Below are positions 42,192 through 52,103 of a stretch of 64,000 nucleotides of DNA, piece after piece; positions within the stretch are counted from its first letter, which is position 1, and each line of letters begins with the position of its first letter. The DNA lies in NCBI RefSeq assembly GCF_003626755.1, contig NZ_RBCJ01000002.1, positions 806,001-870,000 on the forward strand, written 5' to 3'. The notes beneath the pieces were generated by a model. That model had not been told where the DNA came from, ran no database searches, and saw nothing but the letters and a program-made list of their open reading frames with translations. Origin of the DNA: Ulvibacterium marinum. GTDB taxonomy: Bacteria > Bacteroidota > Bacteroidia > Flavobacteriales > Flavobacteriaceae. Both the position numbers and the translations under genes were made by a program.

Positions 42192-44632
42192 GGGGTAGTT
42201 CCTTTTTCTTTTTTTCGGTAGCGCCAAAAGGTATATCCAAGTCCGCTTAAAATAATCAACCCCAGCAAAGCAGAACTTGCCAAGGTAATTTGACTTCCTA
42301 AGGCTATTATTTGCGGCTCAAACTTGAACTCTATGGTATGCTCCCCTTCTGGGAGCATTAACGCTCTTAAAACATAATTTACCCTAAAATGCTTTTTGGG
42401 TTTTCCATCTATATAAACATTCCAGCCATGTGGATAGTACATTTCCGAAAAGACAGCGGCACCAGCATTGGAATTTACAGATCGATATGTCAAATGGTTG
42501 GGCTCGTAATCCGTTAAGGTGACGGAAGCGATGGAATCTACCGTAAAATTGAACCGGTTGATATTAGGAAACTTAATGGTATTAACAAGGGCATTTCTTT
42601 TGGTATCCAGACTATCCAGGTCAAGAATTTCAGTATTGGCATCCTCTACCGGTAATAGTTTTTCTACAAACCAAGCATTGCCATTGGCATCAGGATTCAA
42701 AACCGGATAGCTCCTACCCTCTTCATCCTGTTGAATCACATATTTTATATTCAACATATTGAGAATCCCGATATTCCCTTGAGCGATATGAAAATAGAAA
42801 AGGTCCTCCATACCAGCTGGTTTTGCCGCATGGTAACCGGATATGGTCTTATGAAAATATGAGGTGCGCGCACCTTCAAAACCCTGTGTTTGATCGAACA
42901 CTCTAAAATTGGTCGTATCCTTTAGGATTTCAGTATCCGCGGGTGATTCCTGAAACGGCCTGGTCATACGTCTTTTGGCTATAAAATTTTCTTTGTTTAC
43001 ATACCTGAGGTTTACCCCTACCAAGTCCGATACCATTAATACACCGAGCAGAATAACCGCAACATTCTGCTTGATTTTTTCTTTAAGAAAGAACCATAGG
43101 GCCAATGCAGCCAAAAACACATAGATAAGTGAGCGAAAAAGATCACTAGTGTACACCGCCTTCCTATCGGATTGGATAAGATCCAATATTTCATCTCCGT
43201 AATACCGTTTTATGGTGTCATCGTGATATCCAGAAAAATCAAACATCCCCTTTACCAAAAACAATAGGATACCTAACCCAAAAACAATAAAAAACGAAAT
43301 TCTGAGTGCCTTCAACTTATCAGTCTGTGAAACCGTATTCTTAAAAAGAACTTGTAGGGCCAAAATTGCCAAAACTGGCGCACAAAGCTCCAAAACCACC
43401 TGTATGGAAGATACCGCACGAAACTTGTCGTATAGCGGAAAATAGTCGATCATGAAATCGGTCAGAAAGCTAAAATTCTTTCCCCAAGACAGGAGCAAGG
43501 ACAGTAATGTACCTCCTAAAAGCCACCATTTTGCCTTTCCCTTTACCAAAATGAGCCCTAGAATGAAAAGGAAAAAAACAATGGCACCAATGTACGCTGG
43601 GCCAGAAGTTCCCGGTTGATCACCCCAATATAAGGTAACCGCGCTTGAAAAATTAAGGGCTTGGCTGCGTGGAATGCCTTGGTCTATCAAAAAACCATAG
43701 GTTTTTGAATTCTCTCCTAAATTTTCTTGGGATGATCCTCCAAATAGACGGGGAACGAATAAATTCAAGGATTCCGAAATCCCATAACTCCATCGGGTAA
43801 TATATTCCCTATCCAAGCCATCCAGATTCTCTTTGGTATTACCCTGATAGTCTATGGTCAATTCAGATTTTCCCCGGGTACTCCAGTCAGCATATTCCTT
43901 TGTGGCCATAAGACTGGTAGCATTGGCGGCAATTCCCAAAGCTACAGCTATCACTAAAATCCCAATAGAAACAAAAAAGTGCTTTAGCTCTCCCTTTTGT
44001 ATGGCATAGACAAGATATGCGATACCCAATATGAGAATCAGCAGCATACCGTAATAGGTCATTTGGTAATGGTTGGCCACCACTTCCAAGGCCATAGCCA
44101 GGGCCGTAAGGACAAAGCCCCAGAGGTATTTTTTTCTAAAAGTCAATACGATGCCTCCTAAAAGTATGGGCAAATACCCCAAAGCATGGGCTTTGGCATT
44201 ATGGCCTACACCTAAAATTATAATCATATACGTTGAGAAGCCAAATGCCAGGGCTCCTAAAACGGCAAGGCGATAATCTACTTTTAGGCAACAAAGCAGT
44301 ATATAGAACCCAATAAAGTAAAGAAACAAATAGTCCGCCGGACGAGGCAAAAAACGAATAAGCCTGTCCAATTTTTTTATATAGTCATGTGGATAGTAGG
44401 CACCTAATTGATATGTGGGCATCCCTCCAAAGGCACTGTTTGTCCAATAGGGTTCCTCTCCTGTCCGCTTTCTGAAATCATTCTGTTCCTTGGCCATGCC
44501 CGTGAACTGAACAATATCCGATTGTTCTATGACCTTCCCTTGCAGAACCGGATGAAAATAGGCCAAGGCGGCAATAACAAAAAAAACAGTTACAAAAAAA
44601 TGAGTGAAAAGAGCTTTAAGCGAGTTCTTCAT
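42188..44632 (-). CDS. YfhO-family polytopic membrane protein
   Basis: 814 residues with about 12 membrane helices and a C-terminal periplasmic part, including the recurrent YfhO features QSDIVQFTGMAKEQND near the start and YPHGWNVYIDGKPKKHFRVN near the end, followed by a last helix. The fold belongs to GT-C-type enzymes; a YfhO protein in Bacillus adds GlcNAc to lipoteichoic acid. In Bacteroidota the job is unknown but presumably is the transfer of a sugar from a lipid carrier. It heads a coupled operon with a GT4 enzyme and a flippase. 33 bases upstream is the DUF4834 gene on the same strand. Confidence 0.88.
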   Translation of the reverse strand: MKNSLKALFTHFFVTVFFVIAALAYFHPVLQGKVIEQSDIVQFTGMAKEQNDFRKRTGEEPYWTNSAFGGMPTYQLGAYYPHDYIKKLDRLIRFLPRPADYLFLYFIGFYILLCCLKVDYRLAVLGALAFGFSTYMIIILGVGHNAKAHALGYLPILLGGIVLTFRKKYLWGFVLTALAMALEVVANHYQMTYYGMLLILILGIAYLVYAIQKGELKHFFVSIGILVIAVALGIAANATSLMATKEYADWSTRGKSELTIDYQGNTKENLDGLDREYITRWSYGISESLNLFVPRLFGGSSQENLGENSKTYGFLIDQGIPRSQALNFSSAVTLYWGDQPGTSGPAYIGAIVFFLFILGLILVKGKAKWWLLGGTLLSLLLSWGKNFSFLTDFMIDYFPLYDKFRAVSSIQVVLELCAPVLAILALQVLFKNTVSQTDKLKALRISFFIVFGLGILLFLVKGMFDFSGYHDDTIKRYYGDEILDLIQSDRKAVYTSDLFRSLIYVFLAALALWFFLKEKIKQNVAVILLGVLMVSDLVGVNLRYVNKENFIAKRRMTRPFQESPADTEILKDTTNFRVFDQTQGFEGARTSYFHKTISGYHAAKPAGMEDLFYFHIAQGNIGILNMLNIKYVIQQDEEGRSYPVLNPDANGNAWFVEKLLPVEDANTEILDLDSLDTKRNALVNTIKFPNINRFNFTVDSIASVTLTDYEPNHLTYRSVNSNAGAAVFSEMYYPHGWNVYIDGKPKKHFRVNYVLRALMLPEGEHTIEFKFEPQIIALGSQITLASSALLGLIILSGLGYTFWRYRKKEKGTTP

Positions 44633-44665
44633 TGGTCAATGCGAAGGTTGATCAAGGCAAGATAA

Positions 44666-44929
44666 TCAATCAATTTCCTCAAAGTCAATATATTCCCCTA
44701 CTTTTTTGGAAGCGTTGAATTTTTTAGACGGTTTCTTGTCGATAATTATATCCCCTATAGGCTCATCTTGTTGTCCGTTCTGTCTTGCAAACTCATCAAA
44801 CCTTTCCTTAAAATGGGCCTCCGTTTTTTTGGCGGCATAGCTAAAAAGTCTTGGAGCAAACATTCTGAAGAGCATCTTTACGAGATAGTAAACCAGCAGA
44901 AGTATTAAGATTACTTTTAAAAACCCCAT
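44666..44929 (-). CDS. DUF4834 family small membrane protein
   Basis: 87 residues: one hydrophobic helix at the start (FLKVILILLLVYYLVKMLF), then a helical, charged tail ending in KKVGEYIDFEEID, the usual DUF4834 finish. Function unknown; in many flavobacteria it precedes glycan or transport genes. Here it starts the minus-strand group DUF4834 - YfhO - GT4 - flippase. Confidence 0.85.
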   Translation of the reverse strand: MGFLKVILILLLVYYLVKMLFRMFAPRLFSYAAKKTEAHFKERFDEFARQNGQQDEPIGDIIIDKKPSKKFNASKKVGEYIDFEEID

Positions 44930-45054
44930 ATTATTTCAATTGTATTATATCAAAAGTACAATTCTAGCGTTGTATTATCAGGGCAAAAGTGCTAAAATAA
45001 TGATAAAACCACTAAACGATATGCCCATTTAGACTATTAATCAGCAGTTTAAAG

Positions 45055-46134
45055 ATGAAGCAACTCGTTCATTTGATTGTATTTAGCTTTTCAATTTCTA
45101 CATTTTCACAATATACCGATGTTATAAACTCCAACCGGCCGGGACTTTCTGTAAGTGCCTATGCCGTGGGAAAAAATGTGGTTCAAGCGGAAATGGGTGT
45201 CTTTTATGAGCAACAGGACCATAACTTGTTGAATACCCAGTCCAATATCTGGGGGACCAACATTTCCTTACGATATGGGCTTTTATTTGAAGAATTGGAG
45301 CTCAATTGGGAAGGCACTTTTCAAAACCAAAACATCACGTTCGCTAATTTCGGAACCGAAGAATCGCGTACCAATTTCGGTATGAACCGTTTGGGTCTCA
45401 AGTTTTTGATTTATGACCGGTACAAGGCTCCTGAGCGTAACAAGCCCAATTTGTACAGTTGGCGTGCCAATAATCTATTTCAACTAAAAAACCTTATTCC
45501 ATCCGTTTCCGTTTATGCCGGTGCAAATTTTGTATTGGGCGACAATCCCTTTTTTGCAGGAGACCCTACGATATCGCCTCGTATTATGGTAGCTACACAA
45601 AGTAGACTAACACCTAGGTTTGTATTGATCTCCAATATCGCCTATGATCGGATTGGAACCGATTTTCCCGAATGGAGTTATTTGGTTTCCCTATCCCATG
45701 CCTTCAGGAATCCAAAATGGAGTGTTTTTGTAGAGAATCAAGGTATAGACAGTGACAGATATTCCGATATACTGCTACGTAGCGGGGTAGCCCATTTGTT
45801 CAATGAAAACCTTCAGGCCGATATTAATCTTGGGGCAAGCTTTAAAAACAACCCATCCCGCATATTTGTTACCATGGGGGCATCTTACCGATTTGATTTC
45901 CACAAGGATACCTTTAAACCTATCGACGAACAGAAGGCCGGAGAAAATGGAGGTCCTATTCAAAAAAACTCCATGAAGAAAAAGGAACGTGAGGAAAGGA
46001 AGAAGCTCAAAAGAAGTAAAAATGGAAGCGGTGCAGAGGACATCGACTTGGGGCCTACAAAAAAGCAACTTCGAAAATTGAAAAAGGAAGAGAAAAAGAA
46101 AAAAAGTAGAGGTGGTGGGACCATTGCGTTCTAA
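45055..46134 (+). CDS. Outer-membrane beta-barrel (transporter-like) with Lys-rich C-terminal tail
   Basis: 359 residues. Signal peptide MKQLVHLIVFSFSISTFSQ, then residues 20-280 with barrel strands (TNFGMNRLGLKFLIYD, SVSVYAGANFVLGD, VFVENQGID, VTMGASYRFDFH) similar to the phenol-MetA-degradation/transporter family. From about residue 300 it has an unusual tail of some 55 residues rich in Lys/Arg/Glu (MKKKEREERKKLKRSKNGSG, KKQLRKLKKEEKKKKSRGGG) ending in GTIAF. In a barrel with an even strand number this tail should lie in the periplasm, where it could bind acidic surfaces such as peptidoglycan teichoic-like polymers or LPS; this is inference. Confidence 0.78.
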   Translation: MKQLVHLIVFSFSISTFSQYTDVINSNRPGLSVSAYAVGKNVVQAEMGVFYEQQDHNLLNTQSNIWGTNISLRYGLLFEELELNWEGTFQNQNITFANFGTEESRTNFGMNRLGLKFLIYDRYKAPERNKPNLYSWRANNLFQLKNLIPSVSVYAGANFVLGDNPFFAGDPTISPRIMVATQSRLTPRFVLISNIAYDRIGTDFPEWSYLVSLSHAFRNPKWSVFVENQGIDSDRYSDILLRSGVAHLFNENLQADINLGASFKNNPSRIFVTMGASYRFDFHKDTFKPIDEQKAGENGGPIQKNSMKKKEREERKKLKRSKNGSGAEDIDLGPTKKQLRKLKKEEKKKKSRGGGTIAF

Positions 46135-46232
46135 CTTTCAAAAACCTCATCGTTCAATACTCAATAATTTAGCAACGAGAATTTTACTACCAAGTTAAAT
46201 ATACCTAATATTGACCCTACAAAAACTACTGT

Positions 46233-47351
46233 ATGGTCACCCTCAAAGAGGTCATATCCAAATCCGAGCTTAAGAAATTTGTGAAGTTTCCTTTTAACTT
46301 GTACAAGGGCTCTCAATATTGGGTGCCACCAATCATCAAAGAAGAACTGGAAACCTTTGATAAAACAAAAAACCCTGCATTCAAAACTGCAGATACCTGG
46401 TTTTTCCTAGCTTACAAAAATCAGGAAATCGTAGGGCGTGTAGTTGCTATCATCAACTGGCTTGAAATTAATGAACAAAAAATCAGGAAAATTCGTTTCG
46501 GTTGGTTTGACTTCATCGATGATACGGAAGTTTCGGAAGCCTTGCTGAAAAAAGTGAGTGAGATAGGCCAAGAAAATGGGTTGGAATATATGGAAGGTCC
46601 CATGGGTTTTTCCAATTTGGACAAGGTGGGAGTGCTGATTAAAGGATTTGACCATATTGGGTCAATGGTAACTTGGTACAATTATCCTTACTACGAAAAG
46701 CATTACGAAGAGGCTGGATTCATTAAGGAGAAGGAGTACGTGGAAAATAAATTCCCTGTTAAGAATGCCGATCCGGCGATTTTTACCAGAATGAACGAAC
46801 TGGTAAAGCGGAGATATGGCCTAAAAGAGGTTAATTTCACAAAAACAAAGGATATTCTTCCCATGGTAGACCAGATGTTCGACCTCTTCAACGAAACCTA
46901 CTCCAAATTGTCCTCATTTACACCGGTTACCGATCTTCAAAAAGCTTATTTCAAAAAAAAATATCTCGGTTTTATAAATCCGGAATACATTAAGTTCATT
47001 ATAGATAAAAAAGATGATTTAATCGCCTTTGCTATTGTAATGCCATCGTTTTCCAAGGCATTGCAAAAGGCAAACGGAAAACTAATCCCTTTTGGACTAT
47101 TTCATCTTTTAAAAGCCAAGAGAAACAGTAAAAATGTATTGTTTTATTTGATAGGAATCCATCCAGAATACCAGAATAAAGGTGTGACGGCCATCATCTT
47201 TAATGAATACTATAAAACCTTTACCGAGAAAAACATCGAGATGTGTTACCGAACTCCAGAGTTAGCCGATAATGTGGCCATTCGTCAAATGTGGAAGCAT
47301 TTCAATCCCGTTATTTACAAGCATAGAAGAACGTATCGCAAAGAGCTCTAA
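46233..47351 (+). CDS. GNAT-like acyltransferase (YghO-type), unknown substrate
   Basis: 372 residues, cytosolic. Two GNAT-like halves are suggested: FPFNLYKGSQYWVPPIIKEE, VGRVVAIINWLEINEQKIRKIRFGWFDF and EYMEGPMGFSNLDKVGVLIKGFD in the first; GIHPEYQNKGVTAIIFNEYYK and CYRTPELADNVAIRQMWKHF in the second. Relatives are common in Bacteroidota and are sometimes called YghO or simply acetyltransferase. Acyl group and acceptor unknown. It lies 98 bases after the barrel gene on the same strand, and converges with the sulfonolipid-type pair. Confidence 0.8.
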   Translation: MVTLKEVISKSELKKFVKFPFNLYKGSQYWVPPIIKEELETFDKTKNPAFKTADTWFFLAYKNQEIVGRVVAIINWLEINEQKIRKIRFGWFDFIDDTEVSEALLKKVSEIGQENGLEYMEGPMGFSNLDKVGVLIKGFDHIGSMVTWYNYPYYEKHYEEAGFIKEKEYVENKFPVKNADPAIFTRMNELVKRRYGLKEVNFTKTKDILPMVDQMFDLFNETYSKLSSFTPVTDLQKAYFKKKYLGFINPEYIKFIIDKKDDLIAFAIVMPSFSKALQKANGKLIPFGLFHLLKAKRNSKNVLFYLIGIHPEYQNKGVTAIIFNEYYKTFTEKNIEMCYRTPELADNVAIRQMWKHFNPVIYKHRRTYRKEL

Positions 47352-47425
47352 TAAATTATAGAAAGGACAAAACCATCATTAGAACTTGGAGTTTGGATAT
47401 TGAGATTTACAAAATTTGGATTTTG

Positions 47426-48685
47426 TTATTCTCCCATAGCGGCAGCCACGGCTGCCGATAGCTTCTTGTACGTTCCATTTTGAAGACGTTCGCGAATAGC
47501 AGAAAAAGCGTCCAAAGTCTCATCTATATCTTCCAACGTATGTGTGGCCGTCGGAATCATTCGGAGTAAAATTAATCCTTTAGGTATAACAGGGTAAACT
47601 ACTATGGAACAGAATATTCTATGATTTTCCCTAAGGTCTTTAACCAGTGCCATGGCCTCAGGAATACTCCCGTTCAAATACACAGGGGTGACACAGGTAT
47701 TGGTGTTTCCTATGTCAAAACCCTTATTCTTAAGTCCGTTTTGCAATGCATTTACGTTTTCCCATAACTTGGCCTTGAGCTCTGGTTGGGTCCGTAACAT
47801 TTCCAAACGTTTTAGGGCTCCCTTCACATAAATCATGGGCAGGGATTTTGCAAACATTTGGGATCGTAAATTGTATTTGAGGTAGTCTATGATTTCCTTG
47901 TCCGCGGCTAAAAACGCCCCAATACCCGCCATAGATTTGGCAAAAGTGGCAAAATACACATCAATATCGTCCTGAACCCCCTGCTCCTCACCGGCACCGG
48001 CACCTGTAGCTCCTAAGGTCCCAAAACCATGGGCATCATCCACCAACAGGCGGAATTGATATTTTTTCTTCAGGGCAACTATTTCCCTTAGTTTGCCTTG
48101 CTCTCCCCGCATACCAAAAACACCTTCGGAAATGACAAGGATACCCCCTCCGGTCTGTTCGGCCATCCTGGTCGCCCTCTCCAGATTCTTTTCCAGGCTA
48201 TCTACATCATTATGCTTAAACGTGAACCGTTTTCCCATATGGAGGCGCACGCCATCAATAATACAGGCATGAGAATCTACATCGTAAACAATAATATCGT
48301 CCTTTGATACCAAGGCATCGATTGCAGACATAATACCCTGATAACCAAAATTCAATAAATATGCGGATTCTTTGTGTACAAAATCTGCCAACTCATTTTC
48401 CAGTCTTTCATGGTAGTCCGTATGGCCGCTCATCATTCGAGCTCCCATCGGGTAGGCAGCACCATGTTCCATTGCCGCTTCGCCATCAATCTTTTTAATT
48501 TCCGGTAAGTTGGCCAGACCCAAATAGTCATTTATACTCCAAGTAATGACTTCCTTACCCTGAAATCTCATTCGGTTGGAAATTGGGCCTTCCAATTTTG
48601 GAAAAACGAAGTAGCCTTCCGCCTGTGAGGCCCATTTTCCCAAAGGACCCTTATTTTCGGTTATTCTATCAAATAAGTCTCTCAT
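47426..48685 (-). CDS. PLP-dependent alpha-oxoamine synthase; likely cysteate-fatty acyltransferase (capnine synthesis)
   Basis: 419 residues from the ATG at 48685; the longer frame would run through a terminator hairpin. It belongs to the alpha-oxoamine synthase family (KBL, AONS, serine palmitoyltransferase): the PLP lysine is Lys250 in TFAKSMAG, with VDDAHGFG (Asp216/217, His219) upstream and GYQGIMSAI and SEGVFGMRG typical strands. Such enzymes condense an amino acid with an acyl-CoA or acyl-ACP. The upstream gene on the same strand is a cysteine-synthase-like enzyme, and this exact pairing in flavobacteria encodes cysteate synthase plus cysteate fatty acyltransferase for the sulfonolipid capnine. 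The acyltransferase call is strong, the substrate (cysteate rather than serine or glycine) is inference. Confidence 0.85.
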   Translation of the reverse strand: MRDLFDRITENKGPLGKWASQAEGYFVFPKLEGPISNRMRFQGKEVITWSINDYLGLANLPEIKKIDGEAAMEHGAAYPMGARMMSGHTDYHERLENELADFVHKESAYLLNFGYQGIMSAIDALVSKDDIIVYDVDSHACIIDGVRLHMGKRFTFKHNDVDSLEKNLERATRMAEQTGGGILVISEGVFGMRGEQGKLREIVALKKKYQFRLLVDDAHGFGTLGATGAGAGEEQGVQDDIDVYFATFAKSMAGIGAFLAADKEIIDYLKYNLRSQMFAKSLPMIYVKGALKRLEMLRTQPELKAKLWENVNALQNGLKNKGFDIGNTNTCVTPVYLNGSIPEAMALVKDLRENHRIFCSIVVYPVIPKGLILLRMIPTATHTLEDIDETLDAFSAIRERLQNGTYKKLSAAVAAAMGE

Positions 48686-48756
48686 GTAGCTTGGGTTGAT
48701 TTTACCTGCAAAAATATGGATTTTTACCTTGGATTCATAAATTTTTACAAGCAAAC

Positions 48757-48789
48757 AAAAAAGCAATGCCTAAACGGTATTGCTTTTTT
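48757..48789. terminator. Bidirectional hairpin terminator
   Basis: Stem AAAAAAGCAATGCC / GGTATTGCTTTTTT, five-base loop; 14 pairs with one G-T pair. It lies between the stop codon of the cysteate-synthase-like gene (48815) and the start of the acyltransferase gene (48685) on the same strand, so the acyltransferase may need its own promoter or read-through. Confidence 0.8.
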
Positions 48790-48814
48790 GCCCACCACCA
48801 AGATGATGCTTAAG

Positions 48815-49855
48815 TTATTTTATAAATTGGATTTCTTGGGTCTCCTCCACGGTGTTACTATCAAAGAAACCTTGATCTTCCATCCATTTATCGCTGTATA
48901 TCTTGCTCATATAACGCGAACCGTGGTCTGGGAAAATCATTACAATATTACTGTCCTTATCAAAGATATCCTTTTCGCTTAATTGCTTTATGGCCTGCAT
49001 TACGGCGCCACTGGTATAGCCCACAAACATTCCCTCTGTCCTAGAAATCTCACGGGCGGTATGGGCACTTTGTTCGTCCGTAACCTTTACAAATTCGTCA
49101 ATGGCTTCAAAATCCGTTGCTGCGGGAATTAGGTTCTTTCCAAGCCCTTCAATTCTATAGGGATAGATTTCCTTGGAATCAAACTCTCCCGTTTCATGAT
49201 ATTTTTTTAATACTGAGCCAAAGGCATCCACTCCTATGATTCTAATATTAGGGTTCTGTTCCTTTAAAAATCGCGCCGCACCGGAAATTGTGCCACCAGT
49301 ACCGCTACAGGCCACCAAATGGGTAATATTTCCATTGGTCTGTTTCCAGATTTCAGGTCCTGTCGTTTTATAATGGGCGTCTATATTCAGTTCGTTGAAA
49401 TATTGATTTATATAAATGGACCCTTTTGTTTCTTCATGCAATCGTTTGGCAACCTGGTAATATGATCTAGGGTCATCTGCACTTACATGGGCCGGACAGA
49501 CGTAAACCTTGGCACCCATGGCTCGCAGCATATCTATCTTGTCCCTGGAAGATTTAGAGGTTACCGCGAGAATACATTCATAGCCCTTGATAATGCTTAC
49601 CATGGCCAAGCTAAAACCGGTATTTCCCGAAGTCGTCTCTATTATGGTGCTACCTTCGGAAAGAATTCCCTTTCTCTCGGCTTCTTCTATGATATAGGCC
49701 GCTACGCGATCCTTTGAGGAATGGCCTGGATTAAAAGCCTCGACCTTGGCATAGAAATTTCCCTTGAGCTTGGCAGTTATTCTATCTAATTTAATAAGTG
49801 GGGTGTTTCCTATGAGTTCCAGGACATTGTTACAAGCATTGATCTCATGTTCCAT
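48815..49855 (-). CDS. PLP-dependent cysteine-synthase-family enzyme; likely cysteate synthase
   Basis: 346 residues of the fold type II cysteine synthase/cystathionine beta-synthase group: [20 protein letters not shown] with the PLP lysine Lys48, TSGNTG at 75-80 for substrate carboxylate binding, and [10 protein letters not shown] for the phosphate. C-terminal CBS or MetW-type domains are absent. In E. coli-like bacteria this group makes cysteine or cystathionine; its position next to an alpha-oxoamine synthase gene in a flavobacterium points instead to cysteate formation (from phosphoserine and sulfite) for capnine-type sulfonolipids. The family call is firm, the cysteate call is inferred from neighbourhood. 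A terminator lies downstream. Confidence 0.85.
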   Translation of the reverse strand: MEHEINACNNVLELIGNTPLIKLDRITAKLKGNFYAKVEAFNPGHSSKDRVAAYIIEEAERKGILSEGSTIIETTSGNTGFSLAMVSIIKGYECILAVTSKSSRDKIDMLRAMGAKVYVCPAHVSADDPRSYYQVAKRLHEETKGSIYINQYFNELNIDAHYKTTGPEIWKQTNGNITHLVACSGTGGTISGAARFLKEQNPNIRIIGVDAFGSVLKKYHETGEFDSKEIYPYRIEGLGKNLIPAATDFEAIDEFVKVTDEQSAHTAREISRTEGMFVGYTSGAVMQAIKQLSEKDIFDKDSNIVMIFPDHGSRYMSKIYSDKWMEDQGFFDSNTVEETQEIQFIK

Positions 49856-49939
49856 AAAGGCGGTATAAGTTTTTGAATCAAACGGACTATTGAAAAATCC
49901 CTAAAATTCCTGGGCAAAATTACATTTTTTTTTGAATTA

Positions 49940-52075
49940 TTATATTTTCCCTTCCAAATCTAATAAAAAGGCATATTCCTTTGCAGTTTCCTTCAAAGCT
50001 TCAAAACGACCCGAAGCCCCTCCATGACCTGCATCCATATTGATATTAAACAACAATAGGTTATCATCCGTCTTATGTTCGCGAAGCTTTGCTACCCATT
50101 TGGCCGGTTCAAAATACTGTACTTGGGAATCGTGCAACCCTGTTGTTACTAACATATTCGGATAGGCTTTTGCCTCAACATTGTCATAAGGTGAATAAGA
50201 TTTCATATACTCATAATACTCCCTTATGTTGGGATTTCCCCATTCATCGTATTCCCCAGTGGTTAAGGGTATGGAATCATCGAACATAGTGGTTATTACA
50301 TCTACAAAAGGTACTTGGGCAACAATTCCCTTATAGAGTTCGGGGGCTAAATTGGCCACGGCTCCCATAAGAAGTCCTCCCGCCGATCCGCCCATAGCAT
50401 ATAAATGATCCGGAGAAGTATATCCCATTTCTATTAAATATCGTGAACAATCTATAAAATCGGTGAAGGTATTCTTCTTCTTTAAGAGTTTGCCATCCTC
50501 GTACCATGGCCTACCCAAATACTCCCCTCCGCGAATATGGGCTAGTGCAAATACAAAGCCCCGGTCCAAAAGACTTAAGCGTACCGTTGAAAAATTAGGA
50601 TCCAGGGTTACACCATAGGAACCATAGGCATATTGTAAAATAGGCGTATCCCGGTTTAAGGGTGTATCCTTGTGATATACAATTGACATTGGGATTTTTG
50701 CTCCATCCTTTGCGGTGGCCCATATGCGTTTTTCAAGATAGTTTTCCTTTTGGAATTGACCCCCAAGTACCTCCTGCTCCTTCTTCACCTCTTTCTCCTT
50801 GGTCTTCATGTTAAAATCGATTACCGAACTAGGCGTAGTCATGGAGTTGTATCCAAATCGCAAGGTATCCGTATCGAATTCCGGATTTCTACTCACATAG
50901 GCTGTATAGGTCTCACTCTCAAAAGGAAGGTAATACGTATCGGAATTGTCCCAGCGGGTAATCTTGATCCGGTTTAGACCGTTCTCCCTTTCAGAAAGCA
51001 CATAATAATCCCTAAATATTTCAATATCTTCCAAAAGCACATCCTCGCGATGCGGAATAAACTTCTCCCATTTTTCGGAAGATGTATCTTCTTCGCCGGC
51101 CCTCATTAACTTAAAATTGGTTGCCTTATCCTTGTTGGTCAATATATAAAAAGCATCCTTATAATGAACTATTGAATATTCCAGTCCTCTTTCCCGTGGT
51201 GAAAAAATCTTGAACTCTCCATCCGGTTCGTCTGCCCTAAGGGTTCTAAATTCTGACGTTAGCGTGCTATAGGAACCTATAACGATGTATTTTTTGGATT
51301 TGGTCTTATACACATAGGTGCCAAAGGTTTCATCCTGCTCGTGAAAGACTTCTGTATCCGATGAGGACGGCGTTCCCAATTTATGCTTTAAGATTCTGTC
51401 GGCGCGTAAGGTAACGGAATCCTTCTTTACATAAAACAACGTTCGGTTATCATCTGCCCAAACCGATCCACCCGTGGTATCTTCAATTTTGTCATCATAA
51501 ATCTCTCCGGTCTCCAAATTTTTGATTCGCAGGGTATACTGTCTCCGGGAAACCGTATCCACCCCAAAAACTGCTAATTTGTTATCCGGGCTAATACTAA
51601 TGCCTCCTATGTTGAAGTATTCATGGTCTTTGGCCATTTCATTGCCATTGAACATAATTTCTTCCGCAGCATCCAAGGAACCTTTAAATCGACTATAAAT
51701 CGGGTATTCCTTGCCCGTTTCATAGCGGGTAACATGCCAATAGCCATTCTGCTTGTAGGGAACCGATGAATCATCTTCCTTTATCCGTGACTTCATTTCG
51801 TTGAACAGCTTTTCCTGAAAATCCTTGGTATGCTGGGTCAATTTGGCATAGTACTCATTTTCTTGCTCCAAATAGGCGATCACGTCCGTATTGTCCCTTT
51901 CATTAAGCCAATAATAATCATCTATCCTAACTTCACCATGCGCAACCAATTCCTTATGCATTTTTTTGGCTACTGGAGCTGTTGTATCCGTCATATTTTT
52001 ATTTTGCTGTGTACAGGAAATGGCAAAAATAACATATCCCAAAAAAACTATTGAACGTTCCACTTTATTAAACAT
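49940..52075 (-). CDS. S9 prolyl oligopeptidase (oligopeptidase B-like), lipoprotein
   Basis: 711 residues from the ATG at 52075, which begins a lipoprotein signal (MFNKVERSIVFLGYVIFAISC). The N-terminal half is a seven-bladed propeller-like region; the C-terminal half carries the catalytic triad: Ser in MGGSAGGLL near residue 562, Asp in GLHDSQVQY and His in DAGHGGASG. The sequence IDDYYWLNERDN and HGEVRIDDYYW near the start are typical of oligopeptidase B (PtrB), which cuts short peptides after basic or proline residues. Its lipoprotein signal puts it in the envelope rather than the cytosol. Divergent from ybaB; no operon. Confidence 0.93.
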   Translation of the reverse strand: MFNKVERSIVFLGYVIFAISCTQQNKNMTDTTAPVAKKMHKELVAHGEVRIDDYYWLNERDNTDVIAYLEQENEYYAKLTQHTKDFQEKLFNEMKSRIKEDDSSVPYKQNGYWHVTRYETGKEYPIYSRFKGSLDAAEEIMFNGNEMAKDHEYFNIGGISISPDNKLAVFGVDTVSRRQYTLRIKNLETGEIYDDKIEDTTGGSVWADDNRTLFYVKKDSVTLRADRILKHKLGTPSSSDTEVFHEQDETFGTYVYKTKSKKYIVIGSYSTLTSEFRTLRADEPDGEFKIFSPRERGLEYSIVHYKDAFYILTNKDKATNFKLMRAGEEDTSSEKWEKFIPHREDVLLEDIEIFRDYYVLSERENGLNRIKITRWDNSDTYYLPFESETYTAYVSRNPEFDTDTLRFGYNSMTTPSSVIDFNMKTKEKEVKKEQEVLGGQFQKENYLEKRIWATAKDGAKIPMSIVYHKDTPLNRDTPILQYAYGSYGVTLDPNFSTVRLSLLDRGFVFALAHIRGGEYLGRPWYEDGKLLKKKNTFTDFIDCSRYLIEMGYTSPDHLYAMGGSAGGLLMGAVANLAPELYKGIVAQVPFVDVITTMFDDSIPLTTGEYDEWGNPNIREYYEYMKSYSPYDNVEAKAYPNMLVTTGLHDSQVQYFEPAKWVAKLREHKTDDNLLLFNINMDAGHGGASGRFEALKETAKEYAFLLDLEGKI

Positions 52076-52103
52076 GCAAATACAGTTATTTCGCACAATT
52101 TAG

